Below, piece by piece: positions 32,740 through 38,745 of a DNA stretch of 38,745 nucleotides. Source of the stretch: an uncultured Christensenellaceae bacterium (GTDB lineage Bacteria > Bacillota > Clostridia > Christensenellales > UBA3700); the NCBI GenBank assembly GCA_944381345.1, contig CALWKU010000030.1, positions 1 through 38,745 on the forward strand, given 5' to 3'. Under the pieces are notes generated by a model. It was not told the origin of the DNA and did no database searches. It was given only the letters and a program-made list of their open reading frames with translations. The translations under genes were made by a program, and so were the position numbers. How positions within the stretch are numbered: position 1 is the first letter of the stretch; the number at the start of each line of letters is the position of its first letter.

Positions 32740-33804
32740 ATGACAACAAAGGTAAAACTTGCGATCACCGCGGCTGTCGTGGCGTCAGTCATTTTGACGA
32801 CGGCGCTGATAGTATTCTGCCCGAGGCAGGGCGAAGCAAAGACGGAGTATTGGTCTCCGCTCGACGAGTATTCTTCGTCGGAGGTCGCAAAAGTGCAAAA
32901 GACGGCGGGCGAGGACTTCGTTATCCTGATGTTCACAGACATACAGCTGTGGTCGTTCGTGTGGGACAACGACGAGACGTACGAGATCATGGACGAACTC
33001 GTCGAGCGCGTCAAGCCCGATCTCATCGTGCTGCCGGGAGACAACGTATCCGGACTGAGTACGGATATCCTGACGTTGCAATTCATCGACAAGATGGAGA
33101 GTTACGGAGTGCCGTGGGCGCCGGCGTTCGGTAATCACGACGCCGAGGGCAACGCGTCTCTGCTTTGGCAGGCTGACAAGTTCGAGGCGGCGGAGCATTG
33201 CCTTTTCGACAAGGGTCCCGCGAATATGTACGGCGTGGGCAACTATTTCGTCAACATCTTCGAGGGGGACGAGCCTGTCTACTCGCTCTGTCTGATGGAC
33301 AACGGCAGATACACCGATTACGGCGGCGATATCGGCAATTCCGAGATATGGATCGATTTTGCTCAGATCGAGTGGTACAAGTGGAATATGGACGGGCTTT
33401 ACGCCGAGTACGGCAAGAGAGTTCCCTCGATGACCTTCTCCCACTTTGCCTATCCCGAGATGCGCGACGCGGTCGCGGAATATGCGGTCAAGGGCGACGA
33501 CGGTCGGCTGTACATCCCCGAGGAGTACGGTGGAGGATCGTGCGCATACAAGCCGTGCGCGCCCGATCTCAATAGCGGTTTGTTCGACGTTGCCAAGGAG
33601 TGCGGGCTGACGCACGCGTTCTTTGGACACGACCACGAAAACGACGCGTACGTCTATATCGACGGAGTGCGCCTCGGCTACGGGCTCAAGACGGGGCCGT
33701 CGCCTGCGTTTTGGAACGACGCTGCAGAGTACGGCGGCACTGTGATAACGATAGGCGACGACAGCGTCGACGTGTGCAATGAGGTCGTCCGTGAGGCAAA
33801 ATAG
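32740..33804 (+). CDS. Membrane-anchored calcineurin-like metallophosphoesterase
   Basis: This 354-aa protein has an N-terminal membrane anchor or uncleaved signal (about 7-27) with an extracytoplasmic catalytic domain. Metallophosphoesterase motifs in order are FTDIQL (DxQ in place of DxH), LPGDNV, GNHD, SHFAYPE and GHDH, so the first His ligand is replaced by Gln, as seen in the purple-acid/DUF-type branch. I chose ATG 32740 over GTG 32734 because GGGGTG stands a few bases before it. It follows the glycosidase by 27 bases and is probably in its operon. Substrate unknown. Confidence 0.85.
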   Translation: MTTKVKLAITAAVVASVILTTALIVFCPRQGEAKTEYWSPLDEYSSSEVAKVQKTAGEDFVILMFTDIQLWSFVWDNDETYEIMDELVERVKPDLIVLPGDNVSGLSTDILTLQFIDKMESYGVPWAPAFGNHDAEGNASLLWQADKFEAAEHCLFDKGPANMYGVGNYFVNIFEGDEPVYSLCLMDNGRYTDYGGDIGNSEIWIDFAQIEWYKWNMDGLYAEYGKRVPSMTFSHFAYPEMRDAVAEYAVKGDDGRLYIPEEYGGGSCAYKPCAPDLNSGLFDVAKECGLTHAFFGHDHENDAYVYIDGVRLGYGLKTGPSPAFWNDAAEYGGTVITIGDDSVDVCNEVVREAK

Positions 33805-33843
33805 AGCTAAATCGCGCGTTGCGAAAAAATATGACCATTTTGC

Positions 33844-33872
33844 TTGTCAAAATCCGCGCGGTATGGTATTAT
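33844..33872 (+). promoter_or_regulatory. secG promoter
   Basis: TTGTCA (33844-33849), a 17-bp spacer and an extended -10 TGGTATTAT (TATTAT 33867-33872). Confidence 0.7.
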
Positions 33873-33909
33873 TATTTGGCAACGAAAAGAATGGGAGGAA
33901 ATTCTCAAG

Positions 33910-34209
33910 ATGAATTTCATGTATATAACCGCTGCGATAGCCAATATAGATTACGAGGTCTCCAGGTGGTTGGAGCCGCTTTTGATGATCGTGATGGCGC
34001 TCATGGGCGTTGCGGCGATCGTCTGCATCTTGATGCAAAAGGGCACGAACGACAACATCGGCAGTATCGGCGGCAACGAGAGAGAGACCGATACCTACGC
34101 GGGCAAGAACAAGGGGCGCAACCGCGACGGCATTTTGCGCAAGCTGACCATCGTGTTCCTTGTGTTGCTGATGGTTATCTCCATAGTTTACTTCATCATC
34201 TTGCAGTAA
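33910..34209 (+). CDS. secG: Preprotein translocase subunit SecG
   Basis: This 99-aa protein has two transmembrane helices (about 20-42 and 76-97) joined by a Gly/Asn-rich cytoplasmic loop containing LMQKGTNDNIGSIGG, the SecG family loop. It assists SecYE-mediated export. ATG 33910 has GGAGG eleven bases upstream; ATG 33919 is an in-frame alternative. smpB follows, as in many Bacillota. Confidence 0.9.
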   Translation: MNFMYITAAIANIDYEVSRWLEPLLMIVMALMGVAAIVCILMQKGTNDNIGSIGGNERETDTYAGKNKGRNRDGILRKLTIVFLVLLMVISIVYFIILQ

Positions 34210-34228
34210 GCGAAGTCCGAGAATACGC

Positions 34229-34251
34229 GCCCGCCGATAAGGCGGGCATTT
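34229..34251 (+). terminator. secG terminator
   Basis: A 7-bp GC stem GCCCGCC/GGCGGGC (34229-34235 with 34241-34247), followed by ATTTTG. The T-run is short. Confidence 0.65.
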
Positions 34252-34279
34252 TGTTTGGGATGACAATGCGCGCAATAAG

Positions 34280-34308
34280 TTGTATAAAATGCGCGCGTAT
34301 GCTAAAAT
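34280..34308 (+). promoter_or_regulatory. smpB-metY-metA promoter
   Basis: TTGTAT (34280-34285), a 17-bp spacer and an extended -10 TGCTAAAAT (TAAAAT 34303-34308). The predicted start near 34315 is four bases before ATG 34319. Confidence 0.62.
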
Positions 34309-34318
34309 ATATAGGACA

Positions 34319-34783
34319 ATGGACGGGATAAAGATCGTTGCGACCAACAAGAAGGCATACTTCGACTATTTCATCGACGAGACCTACGAGGCGGGGATAG
34401 AGCTTCTCGGCAGCGAGGTCAAATCGGTGCGCCTCGGACACGTCAATCTCAAGGACGGCTATTGCGTGATCAAAGACGGCGAAATCTTTATGATCAACGT
34501 CCACATCTCGCCGTACGAAAAGGGCAGCTTTTTCAACGCAGACCCTCGCCGAATGCGCAAGCTGCTGCTGCGCAGACCGGAGATCAACAGGCTGAGAGGC
34601 AAGGTCGAGCAAAAGGGCTTTACCCTCGTGCCGACAAAGATATATTTCAAGCGCGGACTGATCAAGGTCGAGGTCGGGCTTGCAAGAGGCAAGGAGTTGC
34701 ACGACAAGCGCAAGACAATCGCCGAGCGCGACACCAAGCGGCAGATCGAACGCACACTCAAAGAATACAACGCGCGCCGATAA
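34319..34783 (+). CDS. smpB: tmRNA-binding protein SmpB
   Basis: This 154-aa protein partners tmRNA in rescue of stalled ribosomes. Signatures are [10 protein letters not shown] near the N-terminus, [13 protein letters not shown], and [15 protein letters not shown] near the basic C-terminal tail. ATG 34319 gives the family-normal N-terminus ([12 protein letters not shown]); an in-frame ATG 39 bases upstream would contain the promoter. The start has only AGGA two bases away, so the message is near-leaderless. metY follows 16 bases later. The tmRNA gene itself is not in the window. Confidence 0.95.
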   Translation: MDGIKIVATNKKAYFDYFIDETYEAGIELLGSEVKSVRLGHVNLKDGYCVIKDGEIFMINVHISPYEKGSFFNADPRRMRKLLLRRPEINRLRGKVEQKGFTLVPTKIYFKRGLIKVEVGLARGKELHDKRKTIAERDTKRQIERTLKEYNARR

Positions 34784-34799
34784 CGGCGGAGGAGAACAT

Positions 34800-36086
34800 A
34801 TGGACAAAAGGATAGAGACCATTTGCGTACAGGGCGGTTACGAGCCGGGCAACGGCGAACCGCGACAGCTTCCCATCATCCAAAGCACGACCTTCAAATA
34901 CGACACCAGCGAGCATATGGCGAAGCTGTTCGATCTTGAGGAAAACGGCTATTTTTACAGCCGTCTGCAAAACCCGACCGTGGATATGGTCGCCAAAAAG
35001 ATATGTCAGCTCGAGGGCGGCAGCGCGGCAATGCTGACGTCGTCGGGACAGGCTGCCAACTTCTTCGCCGTGTTCAACATTGCGACTGCCGGCGACCACG
35101 TCGTCGCGTCGTCGACGATATACGGCGGCACGTTCAATCTTTTTCATGTCACCATGCGCAAGATGGGTGTGGAGTTTACATTTGTCAAGCCCGACTGCTC
35201 GGACGAGGAGCTTGAGGCGGCGTTCAGACCAAACACCAAGGCGGTGTTCGGGGAGACCATCGCCAATCCTGCGGTTATCGTGTTCGATATAGAGAGGTTT
35301 GCAAAGGCGGCGCACAGGCACGGCGTGCCGCTCATCGTCGACAACACGTTTGCAACGCCGATCAACTGCCGTCCGTTTGAGTGGGGTGCGGATATCGTCA
35401 CCCATTCCACGACCAAGTATATGGACGGGCACGGCGCCGCTCTCGGCGGCGCGATCGTCGACGCCGGCAAGTTTGATTGGATGGCTCATGCCGACAAGTT
35501 TCCCGGGCTGACCACGCCCGACGACAGCTATCACGGCGTCGTCTACGCCCAAAGATTCGGCACAGAGGGTGCGTTCATCACCAAGGCGACCGCTCAATTG
35601 ATGAGAGACTTCGGTTCTATGCAGTCGCCGCAAAACGCATACTATCTCAATTTGGGGCTGGAAAGCCTCGCGTTGCGCATGGAGAGGCATTGCGCCAACG
35701 CGCAAAGGATGGCGGAGTTTTTGCTGGGACACGACGCGGTGTCTTGGGTCACCTATTGCGGACTTCCCGGCGACAAGTGTTACGAGCTGGGGCGTAAGTA
35801 TCTGCCCAAAGGCTCTTGCGGCGTACTCAGTTTCGGCGTCAAGGGAGGAAGGAAGGCGGCGGAGGAGTTTATGAAAAAGCTCAAGACGATCGCTATCGAG
35901 ACCCACGTCGCCGACACGCGCAGCTGCTGTCTGCACCCCGCCAGCGCTACGCACCGCCAAATGAACGACCGCGAGTTGGAGGAGGCGGGCGTAAAGCCCG
36001 AGCTGATCAGGTTGTCCGTCGGCATCGAGAACGTCGACGACTTGATCGCGGACGTCAAACAGGCGTTGGACGGGCTGAGCAAGTAA
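34800..36086 (+). CDS. metY: O-acetylhomoserine sulfhydrylase (MetY type)
   Basis: This 428-aa Cys/Met-metabolism PLP enzyme makes homocysteine from O-acetylhomoserine and sulfide. The PLP lysine is in HSTTKYMDGHG. N-terminal family marks are ETICVQGGYEPG and YSRLQNPTVD. The length and the motif set fit MetY rather than MetB or cystathionine lyase. ATG 34800 has GGAGGAG upstream, and metA follows 10 bases after the stop. Together with MetA this forms direct sulfhydrylation feeding MetH at the other end of the window. Confidence 0.94.
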   Translation: MDKRIETICVQGGYEPGNGEPRQLPIIQSTTFKYDTSEHMAKLFDLEENGYFYSRLQNPTVDMVAKKICQLEGGSAAMLTSSGQAANFFAVFNIATAGDHVVASSTIYGGTFNLFHVTMRKMGVEFTFVKPDCSDEELEAAFRPNTKAVFGETIANPAVIVFDIERFAKAAHRHGVPLIVDNTFATPINCRPFEWGADIVTHSTTKYMDGHGAALGGAIVDAGKFDWMAHADKFPGLTTPDDSYHGVVYAQRFGTEGAFITKATAQLMRDFGSMQSPQNAYYLNLGLESLALRMERHCANAQRMAEFLLGHDAVSWVTYCGLPGDKCYELGRKYLPKGSCGVLSFGVKGGRKAAEEFMKKLKTIAIETHVADTRSCCLHPASATHRQMNDRELEEAGVKPELIRLSVGIENVDDLIADVKQALDGLSK

Positions 36087-36096
36087 GAGGTAGCCT

Positions 36097-37008
36097 ATGC
36101 CGATAATCATCCCCAAAGAACTGCCGGCGTACAACAAGCTGACCAAAGAAAACATCTTCGTGATGGACTCGCACAGGGCGTGGACGCAGGACATCCGCCC
36201 GATCGACATTGCGATAGTCAATCTGATGCCGACCAAGGTGGAGACCGAAACGCAGCTGCTCAGGCTCTTGGGCAATTCGCCGCTGCAGGTAAATGTAACG
36301 CTGATAAACACGGGCACGTACAAAAGCAAAAATACGCCGCTCGCGCATATGCAGAAATTCTACAAGAAGTTCGACGAGGTCAAAGACAGGCACTTCGACG
36401 GCATGATCATCACCGGAGCGCCGGTGGAGACGCTTCCGTTCGAACAGGTCGCCTATTGGGAAGAGCTTGAGAAGATCATGGACTTCACGGAGACCAACGT
36501 CACCTCCACGATATACATATGCTGGGGCGCGCAGGCGGCGCTCAAATACCACTACGGCATCGACAAGCATAACTTGGACGGCAAGCTGTTCGGCGTCTAT
36601 CCCGCGCGCTGCTGCGACGATAACGAATTGTTGCTCAAAGGCGCGGACGACGAGATCAACATCCCGATGAGCCGTCACACCGACGTGGACGTCGAAGCGG
36701 TGATGAACGACAAAAGGCTCAAAGTGCTTGCTTACGGCGACGAGTGCAAGATCGCTATCGCAAAAAGTCTCGACAACCGCAAATTCTTTTTCTTCGGACA
36801 CGGAGAATACGACCGCGAGACGCTCAAAAACGAGTATCTGCGCGATCTCGACAAAGGGCTTGACATCGCTCCGCCCGTCAACTACTTCATTGACGGAGAC
36901 ATCAACCGCATCAACATGACGTGGCGCGGCACAGCCAACCTCATCTACTACAATTGGCTAAACTATTACGTCTATCAGGTCACGCCATATTCGTTTGAGG
37001 AACAATGA
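36097..37008 (+). CDS. metA: Homoserine O-acetyltransferase (MetA family, Glu111)
   Basis: This 303-aa enzyme activates homoserine. The catalytic Cys is Cys142 in ICWGAQA, and HGEYD supplies a later catalytic His region. Residue 111 is Glu in TGAPVET. In this family Glu at 111 marks acetyl-CoA use, while E. coli MetA, which has Gly there, uses succinyl-CoA. The product should be O-acetylhomoserine, matching MetY immediately upstream. GAGGT precedes ATG 36097. It is often annotated metAA or as a succinyltransferase by homology. Confidence 0.95.
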   Translation: MPIIIPKELPAYNKLTKENIFVMDSHRAWTQDIRPIDIAIVNLMPTKVETETQLLRLLGNSPLQVNVTLINTGTYKSKNTPLAHMQKFYKKFDEVKDRHFDGMIITGAPVETLPFEQVAYWEELEKIMDFTETNVTSTIYICWGAQAALKYHYGIDKHNLDGKLFGVYPARCCDDNELLLKGADDEINIPMSRHTDVDVEAVMNDKRLKVLAYGDECKIAIAKSLDNRKFFFFGHGEYDRETLKNEYLRDLDKGLDIAPPVNYFIDGDINRINMTWRGTANLIYYNWLNYYVYQVTPYSFEEQ

Positions 37009-37015
37009 GAAAAAG

Positions 37016-37045
37016 CGGCGTCCGCCAAGCGGCGGGCGCCGTTTT
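37016..37045 (+). terminator. metA terminator
   Basis: An 11-bp GC-rich stem with one wobble (37016-37026 with 37031-37041), AAGC loop, then TTTT. It lies between convergent metA and the GH16 gene. Confidence 0.8.
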
Positions 37046-37055
37046 GCCGTCCGAG

Positions 37056-38036
37056 TCAAGCTTTGCAAAAGACCTTGACATAATCGATCACGAAGTCGTA
37101 GCTCTTAGAAAGGTCGTTGTTCATCGCGTCGCCGCACCAATAGGTTGTACCGTCGGGGTTTTTGCCGGGAACCGGCACGGCGTCATCGGTCGCATAGCCG
37201 CCCACCTCTACCGACAAGATCATATATTGCGGCACGTGCGACACGCCCATATGCTCTCCGTCTACGTTATAAGTCGTACGCCAAGTTTCGTTGCCGTCTA
37301 CATAAAATACGTATTCTTCCGGCGTCCACAGTACCCCGTAAGTGTGGAAGGTCGAGTACATATCGGAAACGGAGATATCCTCCGAACGTTCGGTCTTGTT
37401 GAGAGTATAGCCGTCGCCGTGCAGCACGTGTACGACGCGGTTGCGCTTGAGGATGCCCGAATTGTAGTAGGGCGATTCCATGACGTCCACCTCGACGCCG
37501 TCCGCGCCTCCCGGTACCCCCGAATCGGTCATTCCGTCGGAGTTGGGCATCATCCAAAATGCCGACCATATGCCCTCGCAGGGCGGAGCGATGCAGCGCG
37601 CTTCAAAGTAGCCGTAGGCGGATTCAAAACCTCGGTAGTCCTCTTCGTCGCACAATATCGGAGCTTCCGACCCCTTACTGCCGAGGACGCTCGATTCGAG
37701 CCAACAAGTGTACCAGCCATTTCCGTATTGTCCGTCCTTGTAGAGCGTGGAGACGGTCAGCACGCCGTCGGACACATCGATCGTGTCCTCGCTCACTTCG
37801 TAATAGCCTGCGCGGCGCAGCGCGCCGTCTTTGCCCTTGCCGACGTTGTAACCGACGCGCCACTTGGTGTAATCGATAGAGTCTCCGTCGAAGTTATCTT
37901 CAAAGACAAGTTCGTATCCCTGTTCGGCAAGCTGCGCGTGCAGTTTGTCCGTATTGTCGTCCGCGCATGCCGAAAAAAGCGGCAGACAGCAGATGAGCAT
38001 TGCGGCGACGACGCCGGCAGCGATAAATTTTTTCAT
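37056..38036 (-). CDS. GH16 family glycoside hydrolase, lipoprotein
   Basis: This 326-aa protein has a lipoprotein signal (MKKF, hydrophobic to residue 20, lipobox FSAC with Cys24). The catalytic beta-jelly-roll carries the GH16 motif as EVDVME (182-187): Glu182 nucleophile, Asp184, Glu187 acid/base. N-terminal GYELVFEDNFDG and FEARCIAPPCEGIWSAFWMMP match the family (shown in part). GH16 enzymes cleave beta-1,3 or beta-1,3/1,4-glucans, among others; the subfamily is not determined. Start ATG 38036 has GAGG eight bases upstream. Confidence 0.92.
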   Translation of the reverse strand: MKKFIAAGVVAAMLICCLPLFSACADDNTDKLHAQLAEQGYELVFEDNFDGDSIDYTKWRVGYNVGKGKDGALRRAGYYEVSEDTIDVSDGVLTVSTLYKDGQYGNGWYTCWLESSVLGSKGSEAPILCDEEDYRGFESAYGYFEARCIAPPCEGIWSAFWMMPNSDGMTDSGVPGGADGVEVDVMESPYYNSGILKRNRVVHVLHGDGYTLNKTERSEDISVSDMYSTFHTYGVLWTPEEYVFYVDGNETWRTTYNVDGEHMGVSHVPQYMILSVEVGGYATDDAVPVPGKNPDGTTYWCGDAMNNDLSKSYDFVIDYVKVFCKA

Positions 38037-38055
38037 ATCTATAACCTCTTTTACG

Positions 38056-38084
38056 ATTATATACAAGCGCCGGTTTGAAGTCAA
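38056..38084 (-). promoter_or_regulatory. GH16 gene promoter
   Basis: Leftward it shows TTGACT (38084-38079), a 17-bp spacer and TATAAT (38061-38056). Confidence 0.75.
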
Positions 38085-38231
38085 GCAAAAGGAGAAAAAG
38101 AGTTTTCGAATGAGGCGATATAAGCTGTTTTATGAACACATACGCCTAAAAACGATTTGTCATGGCTGCGCCGTCGGGCGGGCGCGAACAAACGGCGGAG
38201 CAAAGTTTTACGTCGATTTTACATTGCGGGG

Positions 38232-38260
38232 TTGAAAAATTTGCGTCCATGTTGTACAAT
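38232..38260 (+). promoter_or_regulatory. Promoter of the YegP-like gene
   Basis: TTGAAA (38232-38237), a 17-bp spacer and TACAAT (38255-38260). The 38085-38231 stretch between the divergent promoters holds no recognisable gene. Confidence 0.72.
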
Positions 38261-38303
38261 TAAATTCGCGGGGGACCGCAATGTTCAAATGGAGGAATAA
38301 GTC

Positions 38304-38693
38304 ATGGCAACCAAGGGACAATTCGTCTGTTACAAAACAGCTAAGGGGTATTGGAACTATCGTCTCAAAGCGTCCAACAAGGAGACGATCGCGGTCAGCG
38401 GCGGCACGGGATACTCAAGTTTTTCGGCGTGCAAGGCGGGGATCGAGAGCGTGCGCAAAAATTCGGGCGTCAAGATAGAGGATCAGACTTTGCAAAAATA
38501 CGAACAGCTCAAAAATCCCAAATTCGAAATATACAAGGACAAGGCGGACAAGTTCCGTTTCCGTCTCAAAGCGAGCAACGGCGAGCTGATCTGCACCTGC
38601 GAGGACGGCTATGCGTCCAAGGACAGCTGCAAGAAGGGCATCGCTTCTCTCGCCAAGTGGGCGGCGGAAGCGGAAGTCGTCACCGAAGATTGA
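38304..38693 (+). CDS. YegP-family (DUF1508) two-repeat protein
   Basis: This 129-aa protein has two copies of a beta-beta-beta-alpha unit of about 50 residues. The first is FVCYKTAKGYWNYRLKASNK with a GYSSFSACKAGIESVRKN helix; the second is FEIYKDKADKFRFRLKASNG with a GYASKDSCKKGIASLAKW helix. This is the tandem DUF1508/YegP pattern, soluble and lysine-rich, of unknown biochemical role. ATG 38304 has GGAGG eight bases upstream. Confidence 0.92.
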   Translation: MATKGQFVCYKTAKGYWNYRLKASNKETIAVSGGTGYSSFSACKAGIESVRKNSGVKIEDQTLQKYEQLKNPKFEIYKDKADKFRFRLKASNGELICTCEDGYASKDSCKKGIASLAKWAAEAEVVTED

Positions 38694-38710
38694 CGGACAT
38701 TGAGATGAGG

Positions 38711-38735
38711 GACCGCCTTCGGGCGGTCTTTTTTT
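38711..38735 (+). terminator. YegP gene terminator
   Basis: A 7-bp stem GACCGCC/GGCGGTC (38711-38717 with 38722-38728), TTCG loop, then seven T. A TTGACA beginning at 38739 may start the next promoter. Confidence 0.88.
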
Positions 38736-38745
38736 GCGTTGACAA

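Noticed and set aside
34758..36329. 523-codon leftward frame opposite metY/metA
   Set aside because: It is antisense to two enzymes with intact catalytic motifs and has no promoter or ribosome site.
1..38745. CRISPR array, tRNA, rRNA, IS element or prophage
   Set aside because: No regularly spaced direct repeats, tRNA TTCRANY loops in cloverleaf context, transposase or phage-type genes were seen.

Overview
The window looks like a chromosomal segment from an uncultured, probably gut-associated, anaerobic member of the Bacillota (Clostridia/Christensenellales-like). The evidence is a yaaO-tmk-holB-ricT gene order as in Bacillus/Clostridia, the Rex redox repressor, a 2[4Fe-4S] ferredoxin, ECF-type vitamin transporters, DegV, a DnaD-like primosome protein, and strong GGAGG ribosome binding sites. 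The DNA is GC-rich inside genes, with AT-rich promoters. No IS element, phage, CRISPR array, tRNA or rRNA was seen.

Layout. 1-5650 is a one-carbon/B12 region read leftward. A metF, MetH-reactivation-protein and metH operon (each junction a 4-nt ATGA overlap) is followed by a cobalamin-riboswitch-controlled pair: a DUF4430 (transcobalamin-C-like) lipoprotein and an ECF S-component. 5650-6937 is a relic zone with the C-terminal part of a surface protein and structured non-coding DNA. 6938-9323 (leftward) encodes a DnaC/DnaI-type helicase loader and a DnaD-like protein with four repeats. 9443-16894 (mostly rightward) holds a small lipoprotein, rex, greA, lysS, a YaaO-like decarboxylase-fold protein, tmk, holB, ricT and ferredoxin, with one leftward 83-aa gene. 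17074-21421 holds birA (leftward), a GPH sugar symporter, a TetR regulator (leftward) and a DegV protein. 21514-25971 has queT (leftward, with a candidate preQ1-like leader) facing a tight operon of an SCP2-like protein, two metal-ligand-poor Fe-ADH-like proteins and queH. 26113-29908 has a Wzz-like membrane protein and ftsH. 29939-33804 has a cysteine-rich nitrilase-fold protein lacking catalytic residues (leftward), a tiny ORF, a clan GH-D glycosidase and a metallophosphoesterase. 33910-38693 has secG, smpB, metY, metA, a GH16 lipoprotein (leftward) and a YegP/DUF1508 protein.

How the genes fit together. metA (with Glu111, predicting acetyl-CoA use) plus metY make homocysteine by direct sulfhydrylation. 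metF, metH and its separately encoded reactivation protein methylate it, and the riboswitch-controlled pair probably supplies the B12 that MetH needs. QueT and QueH indicate queuosine precursor import and the last step of queuosine synthesis.

The least conventional points are these. Several genes (birA, the 83-aa gene, and nearly smpB, the GPH symporter and the 45-aa ORF) have start codons at or within a few bases of the predicted transcription start, so they look leaderless. A compact hairpin-plus-A-rich-tail leader on queT resembles a class I preQ1 riboswitch. Two adjacent Fe-ADH-like proteins have lost their metal ligands and sit in an operon with an SCP2-like protein and queH. The nitrilase-fold protein has lost its catalytic Cys and Lys. 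A perfect 11-bp inverted repeat encloses the ftsH promoter. All assignments come from reading the sequence; no database search was run.
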